In this document: positions 24,599 to 34,050 of the stretch, piece by piece | How positions within the stretch are numbered: the stretch's first letter is position 1 | Layout of the letters: each line of letters opens with the position of its first letter | Source of the DNA: Acidipropionibacterium acidipropionici | GTDB lineage: Bacteria > Actinomycetota > Actinomycetes > Propionibacteriales > Propionibacteriaceae | Direction of reading: 5' to 3' | Assembly (NCBI RefSeq): GCF_001441165.1 | Contig: NZ_CP013126.1 | Location: 2,757,551 to 2,821,550, forward strand | Length of the DNA stretch: 64,000 nucleotides | Made by a program: the position numbers and the translations under genes | Notes under the pieces: generated by a model | Seen by the model: only the letters and a program-made list of their open reading frames with translations | What the model was told of the DNA's origin: nothing | The model's database searches: none

Positions 24599-25999
24599 CT
24601 ACCCCTCGAATCCGCCCGACCGGCACACCGAGGAGTACCAGCGGGCCGAATCCTTGAGGTGGCGGCCCCCCGACTCGTCGAGTCTGCACAGGCCGAAGGT
24701 GCGTGCGTAGCCCTCGGCCCATTCGAAGTTGTCGACCAGGGACCAGAGGAAGTACCCGCGGACGTCCGCGCCCTCCTCGATCGCCTCACGGGTGGCCGCG
24801 AGGTGACCGCGGAGGTAGTCGATGCGATCGTCGTCGTGGACCGCTGCGTCGTCGGCCACGTGATCGGGGAATGCCCCTCCGTTCTCGGTGACGAACAGCG
24901 GTATCCCCGCCGGTCCGGTCCACCCGCGGTGCAGGCGCAGTAGGAGGTCCCGCAGTCCGGTCGGATCGATCTCCCAGCCCATGGCGGTCCGTGGCAGTCC
25001 GCGGTCCACGACGACGGCGTCGGGAGCCAGCAGATTGGCGCTGGGGATCCGCCGACCGCGGATGCTCAGCGGGCCGGGCGCCGCCTCACCGGGGAGCCGG
25101 GCGCGGACCCTGTCGGTCGTGTAGAAGTTGACACCGAGAAGGTCCACCGGCGTGCCGATGATCGGCAGGTCCCCGTCCCGGACGGCATCGGCGGGCCACG
25201 CCCTCCCGGCGCCCCGGATGACATCATCGGGATAGCCTCCCCGGAAGAGCGGATCGAGCCACATGCGGTGCGCGGTGGCGTCGATGCGGGAGGCCACGTC
25301 GACGTCGGCCGGATTCCCCGGATCGGCCGGCAGGGCCGGGGTGAAGTTGAGGGTCAACCCGAGCCTCGCGTCCGGGTCGATCTCGCGGAGGGCCCGGGTG
25401 GTCATGCCGTGGGCCAGGAGAAGGTGGTGGGTCGCGGTGAACGCCTCCCACGGATCGGCGTGGCCTGGGGCGTGCTGGCCGGTTCCGTGGCCGAGCACCG
25501 CCGAGCACCAGGGCTCGTTGACCGTGGTCCAGATGCGCACCCTGTCGCCGAGCACCCCGTGGACGGCGACGGCGTAGGCGGCCATCGCCCGGGCGGTGTC
25601 GCGGTTCAGCCAGCCGCCCGGCAGGCTGGTCGGAAGATCCCAGTGGTACAGGGTGAGCCACGGGGTGATCCCGGCCTCGAGCAGCGTGTCGACGAGCCGG
25701 TCGTAGAAGCCGACCCCGGCCGTGTTGAGGGTCCCGTCGGCATGCATGACGCGGGGCCATGACACCGAGAAGCGGTAATAGCCGACGCCGAGATCGGCCA
25801 TGATGGCGACGTCCTCGGCCATCCGGTGGTAGTGGTCGGCAGCGGTGGTGCCGTCCTGGCCACCGGCGATGGCGCCCGGGACACGCGTGAACGCGTCCCA
25901 GATGGATTCCTGGCGACCGTCGGCCTCGGTGGCCCCTTCGACCTGGTAGGCCGATGTGGCGACTCCCCAGGCGAAGCCGGGGTCGAATGCGACGTTCAT
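24599..25999 (-). CDS. GH1 beta-glucosidase
   Basis: The 466-residue family-1 glycoside hydrolase shows the N-terminal FAWGVATSAYQVEGA. The acid/base Glu162 lies in TTVNEPW and the nucleophile Glu372 in LFVTENGGAF. It has no signal peptide, so it acts in the cytoplasm on imported beta-glucosides such as cellobiose. ATG 25999 overlaps the upstream permease stop by 4 nt, placing it in the transporter operon. It is BglC-like by context. Confidence 0.95.
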   Translation of the reverse strand: MNVAFDPGFAWGVATSAYQVEGATEADGRQESIWDAFTRVPGAIAGGQDGTTAADHYHRMAEDVAIMADLGVGYYRFSVSWPRVMHADGTLNTAGVGFYDRLVDTLLEAGITPWLTLYHWDLPTSLPGGWLNRDTARAMAAYAVAVHGVLGDRVRIWTTVNEPWCSAVLGHGTGQHAPGHADPWEAFTATHHLLLAHGMTTRALREIDPDARLGLTLNFTPALPADPGNPADVDVASRIDATAHRMWLDPLFRGGYPDDVIRGAGRAWPADAVRDGDLPIIGTPVDLLGVNFYTTDRVRARLPGEAAPGPLSIRGRRIPSANLLAPDAVVVDRGLPRTAMGWEIDPTGLRDLLLRLHRGWTGPAGIPLFVTENGGAFPDHVADDAAVHDDDRIDYLRGHLAATREAIEEGADVRGYFLWSLVDNFEWAEGYARTFGLCRLDESGGRHLKDSARWYSSVCRSGGFEG

Positions 26000-26907
26000 C
26001 CCTTCACCGCCCCGGCCATGATGCCGGACACGAGATGGCGTCCGGCGACGGCGAAGAGGGCCAGCAGCGGCACGGTGGCGATGACGACGCCGGCCATGAT
26101 GAGCGACATGTCCTTGAAGTAGCTGGCCTGGAGCAGCTGCAGGGCGACCGGCAGGGTCGGGTTCGTGGCCCCCAGCACGATGAAGGGCCAGAAGAAGTTG
26201 GTCCAGGATCCGACGAAGGTGAACAGGGCGAGCATCGCGGCGGCCGGCCGGGCGGCGGGCAGCGCGACGTGGTAGAAGGTCCGGATCATCGAGCACCCGT
26301 CGATGCGGGCCGCCTCGATGAGCTCGACGGGAAGGGCCTCGGAGAGGTACTGCGTCATCCAGAACACCCCGAAAGCGGTCACCAGCGCGGGGACGATGAC
26401 GGCCACGAGTTTCCCGGTCCATTCGAGCTTGGACATCACGATGAACAACGGCACGACGCCGAGCTGCGTGGGCACTGCCATGGTGCCCACGACGAAGGCC
26501 AGCAGACCGTTGCGTCCTCGGAACCGCAGTTTGGAGAAGGCGAATCCGGCCAGGGTCGCGAAGAAGACCGTCGATGCCGAGGTGATGACCGCGACGATCA
26601 CCGAGTTGCCCATGGACTGCCACAGCGGGATGCCGGAGTCGGCCACCCTGGACAGGTTGGCCATGAAGTGCCCCTTGGGCAGCAGCGAGGGCAGCGGGTT
26701 GCGGGCGATGTTCTGGGCCGTCGACGTCGAGAGCAGGAAGGCGTAGTAGAGCGGGAAGACCGAGATGATGAGGATGACGGTGAGCAGCGCGTAGCTGACC
26801 GGCCCCGGGCGGTGTCGCCCCCCGGTCATCCCCTCGGCGCGGCGGATGTGGCGGGCGGCGCCCTTCCCGGCCAGCTGCTGGGCCATGGGCGAGGACATGG
26901 TGGTCAT
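25996..26907 (-). CDS. Sugar ABC transporter permease (MalG/CebG type)
   Basis: The 303-residue protein has six hydrophobic segments (the first at YALLTVILIISVFPLYYAFLL). The EAA loop ELIEAARIDGCSMIRTF contacts the ATPase, and a C-terminal ISGIMAGAVKG is typical of CUT1 permeases. It overlaps both neighbours by 4 nt. No ATPase is encoded here; CUT1 systems of this type usually share an MsiK-like ATPase encoded elsewhere. Confidence 0.93.
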   Translation of the reverse strand: MTTMSSPMAQQLAGKGAARHIRRAEGMTGGRHRPGPVSYALLTVILIISVFPLYYAFLLSTSTAQNIARNPLPSLLPKGHFMANLSRVADSGIPLWQSMGNSVIVAVITSASTVFFATLAGFAFSKLRFRGRNGLLAFVVGTMAVPTQLGVVPLFIVMSKLEWTGKLVAVIVPALVTAFGVFWMTQYLSEALPVELIEAARIDGCSMIRTFYHVALPAARPAAAMLALFTFVGSWTNFFWPFIVLGATNPTLPVALQLLQASYFKDMSLIMAGVVIATVPLLALFAVAGRHLVSGIMAGAVKG

Positions 26908-27905
26908 CGGTTGCCTCCGGTGGTGCGGGTGCCGGAGCGTCGTGCCGCCCGGTTGCGCCGCCGCGGTGTCGCGGTGCCCGTGCTGGAGATCCGGCGCGTG
27001 ACGGCGAAGTTGATGAGGGCGAAGATGACGATGACGAGGAACAGCAGCCAGGCCACGGCGGCCGAGCGGCCCATGTTCATCTGGGATCCCCAGCCGAGTT
27101 CGTACAGGTACATCGACAGGGTCATCCACTGTCGGTCTGCGCCTCCCATGCCGCCGGTGTCGAACATCCTGGGTTCGTCGAAGATCTGCAGGCCCCCGAT
27201 GGTCGAGGTGATGACCACGAAGATGATGGTGGGGCGCAGCATCGGGACTGTGATGCGCAGGAAGGTCTGCGCGCGTCCGGCCCCGTCGACGACGGCGGCC
27301 TCGATGAGGTCCTGGGGGATCGCCTGCATGGCCGCCAGGAAGATGAGGGCGTTGTAGCCGGTCCACCGGAAGTTCACCATCGAGGCGATTGCGACGTGGG
27401 GCCACAGCCCTGCGCCGTGCCATGCGATCGCGGGGAGGCCGATCGCCGTCAGGACCGAGTTGACGGCCCCGGACTGGTCGGCGAAGAGCTGGCCGAAGAT
27501 GAGCGAGACGGCCACCGGGGCCACCACATAGGGCACCAGTACGCCCATCCGCCAGAAGGTCCGGGCCCGCAGATTCGCATTGAGCACCGCGGCGATGAGG
27601 ATGGCGGCGATCACCTGCGGCACCGAGGACAGGACGAAGATGCTGAAGGTGTTGCCGAGGGCCTTCCAGAACCGCGGCTGTGCGAGGACGTAGGAGTAGT
27701 TGGCGACTCCCGAGCCGCCCATGTCGCCGCCGAGGAGATCCCAGTGGCGGGTCGACACCCAGGCCGTGTAGAGCAGCGGGAACAGTCCGACGATGGCGAA
27801 GACGATGAAGAAGGGGGCGATGTAGAGGTAGGGCGAGACCTTCACCTCGGCCACCGACCAACGTTGCCGGAGGGAGGGTCTGGGAGTGCTGGCGGTGCGG
27901 GACAT
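26904..27905 (-). CDS. Sugar ABC transporter permease (MalF/CebF type)
   Basis: The 333-residue permease has an N-terminal PYLYIAPFFIVFAIVGLFP segment and six predicted helices in total. The EAA loop is DLIEAAVVDGAGRAQTF, and a long basic cytoplasmic tail ends the protein. It is the first permease of the CUT1 pair, read directly after the binding protein with an 85-nt gap. A weak Shine-Dalgarno precedes ATG 27905. Confidence 0.92.
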   Translation of the reverse strand: MSRTASTPRPSLRQRWSVAEVKVSPYLYIAPFFIVFAIVGLFPLLYTAWVSTRHWDLLGGDMGGSGVANYSYVLAQPRFWKALGNTFSIFVLSSVPQVIAAILIAAVLNANLRARTFWRMGVLVPYVVAPVAVSLIFGQLFADQSGAVNSVLTAIGLPAIAWHGAGLWPHVAIASMVNFRWTGYNALIFLAAMQAIPQDLIEAAVVDGAGRAQTFLRITVPMLRPTIIFVVITSTIGGLQIFDEPRMFDTGGMGGADRQWMTLSMYLYELGWGSQMNMGRSAAVAWLLFLVIVIFALINFAVTRRISSTGTATPRRRNRAARRSGTRTTGGNR

Positions 27906-27990
27906 GGGGGCGCGCTTTCGGAGGGATGGGCGGGTGGAGGAGCACGGGGTCCGGGCCGGGGGCGGGCGCGGCCCGCCCCCGGCGTCCGGT

Positions 27991-29274
27991 TCAGTCGGAG
28001 AGCCCCTTCACCTCCTCGACGGCCTTGGCCCACGACGCGGTGACGGTGGCCGACTTGTCCACCTCGACGCGGTTGATGGCGTCGTTGACGGCGGTGGTGA
28101 CCGCGAAGTAGTGGGGTCCCTTGAAGGGCATGACCGTGACGGCCTTGGCCCGCTCTGCGAAGATCTTTCCGGTGGGGGCGTTGTTGAAGAAGGCATTGGT
28201 CGAGGAGGTCAGCTCGGAGCTGTCGAGGGCCTTGACCTGGCTCGGGAAGTTCCCCTTGGCCTTGAAGGCCTTGATCTGCTGCTCAGGAGCCGTCAGCCAG
28301 GCGGCGAGTTTGCGGGCCTCATCGGTGTTCTTGCCCATCTTGGGCACCGTGAGGTAGGAACCGCCCCAGTTGCCGCCCCCGCCGGGGAAGACGTTGGCGA
28401 TGTCCCAGCCCTTGACCCCCGAGGAGTTCCCCTCGATCGGGCCCATCAGCCAGGCGGGGCACAGCATGGTGGCGAACTTTTCCTTCTGGAAGGCGTTCGT
28501 CCAGTCCTGGCTCCACTGCGCCAGCCGCGCCGAGAGCTTGTCGTCGACGCCGGCCTTGAGGGTGGAGGTGTAGAGGTCCTTGACGGGGGCGTTCTGATCC
28601 AGCGGAATGAGCTTCTCCTCGGTGCTGGAGGAGGAGAAGGGGTTCGGCATCTGGTTGAGCCGGGCGATGAAGACGGCATCGGCGGAGTCGAACCACGCGA
28701 CCCCACCGGACTTGGCGACGAACTGTCGGCCCACCTGGAAGTAGTTGTCCCAGGACCCGTTGAGGAGTTTGGCCACCGACTCGCGGTCCGACGGCAGGCC
28801 CGCCTTCTTGAACAGATCGGAGCGGTAGCACACGGCCTCGGGCCCCGAATCCGTGCCGTAGCCCAGCAGTTGGCCGCTGGGAGTGGTGGCCTCCTTGGTC
28901 TTCCAGGAGAGCCATCGGCCCTTGACGTCGGAGGTGTTGAGGTCGACGAACTTGGAGGAGACCTTCATGAGGTCGGGCAGCCAGTCGGTCTCGACGGCCT
29001 CGATGTCCGCCAGGCCCGAATTGGCCGCCAGACGGGTGTTCATGTTGTCGCGGGCCGCCTGGGAGGTCGCCGCCTTCTTGGCGACGATCTTCACGTTCGG
29101 GTGGGCCTTCATGTACTCGGGGTACAGCGACTCGTAGCCGAACTCGTTGAACGTGGCGACCGTCAGGGTCACCTTGCCTCCGGCGGCCGAACCGCCCGAG
29201 GACGACCCGCAGCCGGTGAGAGCCAGTGCTGCGACCGTCAGTGCGACGGCGACTTTTCGATGGATGGGGGACAT
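27991..29274 (-). CDS. Sugar ABC transporter substrate-binding lipoprotein (CebE type)
   Basis: The 427-residue extracytoplasmic solute-binding protein has a lipoprotein signal with lipobox ALTGC near residue 22. A CUT1-type fold follows (VTLTVATFNEFGYESLYPEYM, later PKMGKNTDEARKLAAWLTAP). ATG 29274 is preceded by GAAGGAG. It is the first gene of the operon, downstream of the twin operators. Cellobiose or beta-glucoside binding is inferred from the GH1 gene and the operator, not from the protein itself. Confidence 0.92.
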   Translation of the reverse strand: MSPIHRKVAVALTVAALALTGCGSSSGGSAAGGKVTLTVATFNEFGYESLYPEYMKAHPNVKIVAKKAATSQAARDNMNTRLAANSGLADIEAVETDWLPDLMKVSSKFVDLNTSDVKGRWLSWKTKEATTPSGQLLGYGTDSGPEAVCYRSDLFKKAGLPSDRESVAKLLNGSWDNYFQVGRQFVAKSGGVAWFDSADAVFIARLNQMPNPFSSSSTEEKLIPLDQNAPVKDLYTSTLKAGVDDKLSARLAQWSQDWTNAFQKEKFATMLCPAWLMGPIEGNSSGVKGWDIANVFPGGGGNWGGSYLTVPKMGKNTDEARKLAAWLTAPEQQIKAFKAKGNFPSQVKALDSSELTSSTNAFFNNAPTGKIFAERAKAVTVMPFKGPHYFAVTTAVNDAINRVEVDKSATVTASWAKAVEEVKGLSD

Positions 29275-29316
29275 GGGGTCGACTCCTTCGTCGTTCGACC
29301 GTTGGCGCCCTCGACT

Positions 29317-29332
29317 GTGAGAGCGCTTCCAC
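29317..29332 (-). promoter_or_regulatory. Second LacI-type operator (downstream of start point)
   Basis: The 16-bp imperfect palindrome GTGAGAGCGCTTCCAC has the central AGCGCT of the upstream operator. Its centre lies 34 bp from the first, inside the predicted 5' leader of the binding-protein mRNA. Confidence 0.65.
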
Positions 29333-29342
29333 GGATGCGACC

Positions 29343-29371
29343 ATCACACTATGGAAGCGCTTCCATGTCAA
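29343..29371 (-). promoter_or_regulatory. Sugar-operon promoter with operator in the spacer
   Basis: On the minus strand TTGACA (29366-29371) and TGTGAT (29343-29348) are separated by exactly 17 bp. The spacer holds a 16-bp perfect palindrome, ATGGAAGCGCTTCCAT (29351-29366), which overlaps the end of the -35 by 1 bp. The core resembles the known CebR site TGGGAGCGCTCCCA. Repressor binding would directly block RNA polymerase. Confidence 0.75.
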
Positions 29372-29389
29372 GATCGAGGGACCCCGTGG

Positions 29390-29403
29390 CACAATGCCAT
29401 CCA
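29390..29403 (+). promoter_or_regulatory. -10 hexamer for leaderless small membrane gene
   Basis: CACAAT at 29390-29395 is followed by 7 nt and ATG 29403. There is no Shine-Dalgarno. The in-frame ATG 29394 overlaps the hexamer and is less likely as start. Confidence 0.4.
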
Positions 29404-29687
29404 TGCCCGCCGCCACCACCGAGCCCACAGACACCGCACGGATCTCCGCGCAGATCAGGGTGTTGCGGATCGTGGCCCTGGTGTCCCTGTCTCTCTTCCT
29501 GGCCTGCGACGTCGTGCTGGCCACCGCCCAGGACGTCACCACGCTGGCTCTGGGGGCCAGCATCGCGGCGATGCTGTTCTTCCTGGTGATGCTCTACGCC
29601 CTGGTGCGGTGGGCCTACCTCCACTCGCGCCTCCACGAGGCCAGGGTCGACGCCGAGCTGGACGCCGCCGAGCGCGAGCAGGACTGA
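29403..29687 (+). CDS. Small two-helix membrane protein, unknown function
   Basis: The product has 94 residues (97 if ATG 29394 is used). Two hydrophobic helices (RIVALVSLSLFLACDVVLA and ALGASIAAMLFFLVMLYALV) are followed by a charged C-terminus (HEARVDAELDAAEREQD). It is divergent from the sugar operon, with its start within 40 bp of the primary operator. I do not recognise a family. It ends 2 bp from the convergent HdeD-like gene. Confidence 0.65.
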   Translation: MPAATTEPTDTARISAQIRVLRIVALVSLSLFLACDVVLATAQDVTTLALGASIAAMLFFLVMLYALVRWAYLHSRLHEARVDAELDAAEREQD

Positions 29688-29689
29688 GC

Positions 29690-30373
29690 TCAGCTCTCGA
29701 TGCGTCCCTCGATGACCGTGGGCTGCTCACCGTCCTGGCCCTCATCGGGGACGACCTCTCCCTCGATGGTGGTCGGCACGTGCTCGGAGACCTCGCGGGA
29801 GACCCTCGAGGTGACCTTCCGCAGCACCGCAGCCAGCCCGATGTGCACCAGGCCGTAGGCGATCAGCCCCAGGCCGATGAGCCAGCTGAGGGCCGTGACG
29901 CCGAAGGAGCGGTGGATCAGCGCGGCCAGGCCGAGGCCCAGGCAGACGACGCCGCCGGCCATCGGCCAGATCCAGCCCCGGCGGGCGATCGGGATGATGG
30001 TGATCGAGGTGCCGACGAGCAGCAGCCCGGTGAGCACCACCCAGGCGCCGATGAGCACCACCGCAAGATTGAGCACCGGGCCGGGGTGCCACAGCATGAG
30101 GGCGGCGGCCACGATCCCGATGACTCCCCATCCGGTCATCGCCCGGCTGCCGGGCAGCCCGCGCATCCGGCCCGCGTTGACCAGGGTGAGCACGGCGTCG
30201 ACGGCGATGTAGCCGCCCAGCAGGAGCACCAGGACACTCAGCGAGGGGCCCGGCCAGACCAGGGGAGCGATGCCGGCCGCCACGGCCAGCACCCCCTTGG
30301 CCATCGGCAACCACCACAGGGATTTGAGGGTGTGCGCCAGATGAGTGCCGGTACGGTCGGAATCGCTGGACAT
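29690..30373 (-). CDS. HdeD/DUF308-type membrane protein
   Basis: The 227-residue protein has about six hydrophobic helices in paired repeats (LWWLPMAKGVLAVAAGIAPLVWP, then LSVLVLLLGGYIAVDAV, then GWIWPMAGGVVCLGLGLAAL), the DUF308/HdeD pattern. A polar C-terminal tail of about 40 residues follows. Relatives are linked to acid or general stress, but nothing in the sequence fixes the role here. It is divergent from dnaE. Confidence 0.75.
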   Translation of the reverse strand: MSSDSDRTGTHLAHTLKSLWWLPMAKGVLAVAAGIAPLVWPGPSLSVLVLLLGGYIAVDAVLTLVNAGRMRGLPGSRAMTGWGVIGIVAAALMLWHPGPVLNLAVVLIGAWVVLTGLLLVGTSITIIPIARRGWIWPMAGGVVCLGLGLAALIHRSFGVTALSWLIGLGLIAYGLVHIGLAAVLRKVTSRVSREVSEHVPTTIEGEVVPDEGQDGEQPTVIEGRIES

Positions 30374-30432
30374 GCCTCAAGGGTACGGGGGCTGCCGAGT
30401 CGCCCAAGGGTGCCTCGCCCCTTCGGGTGGAC

Positions 30433-30438
30433 TAGGGT
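30433..30438 (+). promoter_or_regulatory. Candidate dnaE promoter -10 (TAGGGT)
   Basis: TAGGGT lies 40 nt before GTG 30478. A weak GAAAGG precedes the start. No -35 was assigned. Confidence 0.4.
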
Positions 30439-30477
30439 CGACGTCGAGCTGATGATCGAGCTGAAAGGTCCCTCTCC

Positions 30478-33400
30478 GTGGCACGGTCCGACTTCGTCCA
30501 CCTGCACACCCACACCGAGTACTCGATGCTCGACGGTGCTGCCAGCAACGACAAACTCTTCGCCGAGGTGGCACGCCAGGGCATGCCCGCCGTGGCGATG
30601 ACCGACCACGGCAATATGTTCGGGGCCTACGAGTTCTACCAGCTCTCCAAGAAGTACGACGGCACCGAGAATCCGCTGGTCAAACCCATCATCGGGATCG
30701 AGGCCTATGTGGCCCCTAGCAGCCGCTTCTCCAAGGTGCAGGAGTTCTGGGGCGGGCGTCGCGACAACGGCGATCCGGACGCCGAGGGCGGCAAGGACGT
30801 CTCGGGCGGTGGCCGCTACACCCATATGACGATGTGGGCGAAGAACCCCACCGGCTTGCACAACCTCTACCGGCTGTCCTCCCTGGCCTCCTACGAGGGC
30901 TACTACATGAAGCCCCGGATGGACCGCGAGCTCATCAGCCAGTACGCCGCCGGCGTCATCGGATCCACCGGATGCCCCTCGGGGGAGGTGCAGACCCGGC
31001 TGCGCCTGGGCCAGTTCGACGAGGCCTGCGAGGCCGCCGCCGCATACCAGGAGATCTTCGGCGCGGAGAACTACTTCTGCGAGCTCATGGACCACGGCGT
31101 CCCCATCGAGCGCGAGGTACGGGCCGACCTGCTGCGCCTGGCCGAGAAGCTCAAGATCCCGCTGCTGGTCACCAACGACTCCCACTACGTCACCGAGGAC
31201 CAGGCCGACGCCCACGACTCCCTGCTGTGCGTGGGCGTGGGCCGCAACAAGGACGACCCCAACAGGTTCCGCTTCAACGGCTCGGGCTACTACATCAAGA
31301 CCTCCGAGGAGATGCGGGCGCTGTTCCCCGACCATCCCGAGGCCTGCGACAACACCCTGCGGCTCACCGAGATGATCGAGCCCTACGACGACGTCTTCGC
31401 CTACGTCGACCGGATGCCCCAGTTCGACGTCCCGGAGGGGGAGACCCAGGAGTCCTGGCTGCGCAAGAAGCTCCAGAAGGGGCTCGACGAGAAGTACGGC
31501 CCCAACCCGCCCCAGGCGGTCCTCGAACGCGTCGAGACCGAGCTGGCGACCATCGAGCCGCTGGGCTTCTCCTCCTACTTCCTGGTGGTCTCCGACATCT
31601 GCGACGCCGCCCGGAGCATGGGTGTGCCCGTCGGCCCGGGCCGAGGATCCGCCGCCGGCTCGATGGTGGCCTACCTCACCGGGATCATCCAGATCGACCC
31701 GCTGGAGCACGGCCTGCTGTTCGAGCGCTTCCTCAATCCCGAGCGCGTCAATCCGCCCGATATCGACCTGGACTTCGACGACCGCCAGCGCGACAAGGTC
31801 ATCGACTACGTCACCCACAAGTACGGCGACGAGTACACCAGCCAGGTCAACACCTTCGGCAAGATCAAGGCCAAGAACGCCGTCAAGGACGCCAACCGGA
31901 TCCTCGGCTACCCCTTCGCCCTGGGCGACAAGATCACCAAGGCGATGCCCCCCGACGTCATGGGGAAGGGGGTTCCGCTGTCGAAGATCTTCGACCCCGA
32001 GGACGCCCGCTACAACGAGGGCGGGGAATTCCGCGCCCTCTACGAGGAGAATCCCGACGTCCACAAGGTTGTCGACACCGCGAAGGGCCTGGAAGGCCTG
32101 ATCCGCGGCACCGGCGTCCACGCCTGCGCCTTCATCCTCTCCAGCGCCAAACTGCTCGACCTCGTCCCGATGCACAAGCGGGACAAGGACGGCATGATCA
32201 TCGCCGGCTTCGCCTATCCCCAGCTCGAGGAGATGGGGCTCATGAAGATGGACTTCCTGGGCCTGCGGAACCTCGGCATCATGGACCACTGCCTCAAGAT
32301 CATCAAGGCCAACCGCGGCGAGGACGTCGACCTGCAGAAGCTGCCCCTCGACGACCAGAACACCTACGAGCTGCTGGCCCGCGGCGACACCCTCGGCGTC
32401 TTCCAGCTCGACGGCACGGCCATGCGCTCCCTGCTGCGCCTCATGGGGCCCACCAACTTCGACGACATCATCGCCGTCATCGCCCTGTACCGGCCCGGCC
32501 CGATGGGCGCCAACGCCCACATCAACTACGCCGAGCGCAAGAACGGCCGCCAGGACATCATCCCGATCCACCCCGAGCTCAAGGAGGACCTCGACGAGAT
32601 CCTCGCCCCGACGTACCACCTCATCGTGTACCAGGAGCAGATCATGTCGATCGCCCGCAAGCTGGCGGGCTACACCCTGGGCGGCGCAGACCTGCTTCGC
32701 CGTGCCATGGGCAAGAAGAAGAAGTACATCCTGGACCAGAACTTCGTGCCCTTCCAGGCCGGGATGCGCAAGAACGGCTACTCCGACAAGGCCATCCAGG
32801 CCCTGTGGGACGTCATGGTGCCGTTCGCCGGATACGCCTTCAACAAGTCCCACGCCGCCGGCTACGGGCTGGTCTCCTACTGGACGGCCTACCTGAAGGC
32901 CAACTATCCGGCCGAGTACGGCGCCGCGCTGCTCACCAGCGTCGGCGACGACAAGGACAAGATGGCCCTCTACCTGTCGGACATGAGGGCCCAGCACATC
33001 AACGTGCTGCCTCCCGACGTCAACGCATCCTCGCTGGCCTTCACCGCCGTCGGGACCGACATCCGCTTCGGCCTGGGGGCGATCCGCAACGTCGGCGAGC
33101 ACCTGGTCGACAAGATGATCGAGGCCCGCGACGAGTACGGCCCGGCCCACGACTTTTTCGAGTTCCTCGACCACATGCCCCTGGAGGTGTGCAACAAGAG
33201 GGCCATCGAGTCCCTCATCAAGGCCGGGGCGTTCGACTCGATGGGCCATTCCCGGCGCGGGCTCATGAATATCTTCGAGCAGGCCGTCGACGCCGTCATC
33301 GACCTCAAGCGCAACGAGGCCAACGGCCAGGACGACCTGTTCGGGATGGGCGGGGGAGGCGACGAGCCCGCCCAGCTGGGCGTCGAACGCGTCGTCCCCG

Positions 33401-34047
33401 AGGAGGACTGGGACAAGCGCACCAAGCTCGCCTTCGAGCGCGACATGCTGGGCCTCTACGTCTCCGACCATCCGCTGCACGGTCTGGAATCGGCCCTGGA
33501 GGCCGAGCGCGACATCTCGATCGCCTCGATCATCTCCCCCGAGGGCCCCCGGGAGGGGCAGTTCACCATCGCCGGAATGGTCACCCAGATCACCCGGCGC
33601 ACCACCAAGAACGGCGACGTGTGGGCCTCGGTCACCATCGAGGACCTGGACGCCGCGATCACGGTGGCCTGCTTCCCGAAGGTCTACCAGCGGGTCGAGC
33701 CGCTGCTGGCCCTGGACACCATCCTCAAGATCCGCGGCCGGGTGCGGGAGCGCGACGAGAGCGCCGAGATGTCGGCCTCCGACATCTGGGTGCTGGATCT
33801 GGCGGAGGCCGGTCATGCCCCGATCACCATCGCGGTGCGCAGCGGGCGGTGCACCCCGGCCGTCGTGGGGGACCTGCGCGGTGTGCTGCGCTCCCACCCG
33901 GGAGCCTCGGAGGTGAGGCTGCGGTTGATCGACGGCCAGCGGTCGACCACCTTCCGGCTGGCCGATGAGCTCAAGGTGACCACCGACCAGCCGTTGATGG
34001 CCGATCTCAAGGCCCTCCTGGGGCCCTCCTGCATTCCGGGGCGCTGA
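30478..34047 (+). CDS. dnaE: DNA polymerase III alpha subunit
   Basis: The 1189-residue replicative polymerase subunit has an N-terminal PHP domain (FVHLHTHTEYSMLDGAA, residues 5-21). The polymerase core has GPGRGSAAGS (about residue 386) and catalytic aspartates in PDIDLDFDD (about 426-434). Helix-hairpin-helix and OB-fold regions follow (ITRRTTKNGDVWASVTIED near 1040). It is the DnaE1 type by length and intact PHP. The start is GTG. Confidence 0.97.
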   Translation: MARSDFVHLHTHTEYSMLDGAASNDKLFAEVARQGMPAVAMTDHGNMFGAYEFYQLSKKYDGTENPLVKPIIGIEAYVAPSSRFSKVQEFWGGRRDNGDPDAEGGKDVSGGGRYTHMTMWAKNPTGLHNLYRLSSLASYEGYYMKPRMDRELISQYAAGVIGSTGCPSGEVQTRLRLGQFDEACEAAAAYQEIFGAENYFCELMDHGVPIEREVRADLLRLAEKLKIPLLVTNDSHYVTEDQADAHDSLLCVGVGRNKDDPNRFRFNGSGYYIKTSEEMRALFPDHPEACDNTLRLTEMIEPYDDVFAYVDRMPQFDVPEGETQESWLRKKLQKGLDEKYGPNPPQAVLERVETELATIEPLGFSSYFLVVSDICDAARSMGVPVGPGRGSAAGSMVAYLTGIIQIDPLEHGLLFERFLNPERVNPPDIDLDFDDRQRDKVIDYVTHKYGDEYTSQVNTFGKIKAKNAVKDANRILGYPFALGDKITKAMPPDVMGKGVPLSKIFDPEDARYNEGGEFRALYEENPDVHKVVDTAKGLEGLIRGTGVHACAFILSSAKLLDLVPMHKRDKDGMIIAGFAYPQLEEMGLMKMDFLGLRNLGIMDHCLKIIKANRGEDVDLQKLPLDDQNTYELLARGDTLGVFQLDGTAMRSLLRLMGPTNFDDIIAVIALYRPGPMGANAHINYAERKNGRQDIIPIHPELKEDLDEILAPTYHLIVYQEQIMSIARKLAGYTLGGADLLRRAMGKKKKYILDQNFVPFQAGMRKNGYSDKAIQALWDVMVPFAGYAFNKSHAAGYGLVSYWTAYLKANYPAEYGAALLTSVGDDKDKMALYLSDMRAQHINVLPPDVNASSLAFTAVGTDIRFGLGAIRNVGEHLVDKMIEARDEYGPAHDFFEFLDHMPLEVCNKRAIESLIKAGAFDSMGHSRRGLMNIFEQAVDAVIDLKRNEANGQDDLFGMGGGGDEPAQLGVERVVPEEDWDKRTKLAFERDMLGLYVSDHPLHGLESALEAERDISIASIISPEGPREGQFTIAGMVTQITRRTTKNGDVWASVTIEDLDAAITVACFPKVYQRVEPLLALDTILKIRGRVRERDESAEMSASDIWVLDLAEAGHAPITIAVRSGRCTPAVVGDLRGVLRSHPGASEVRLRLIDGQRSTTFRLADELKVTTDQPLMADLKALLGPSCIPGR

Positions 34048-34050
34048 CTG

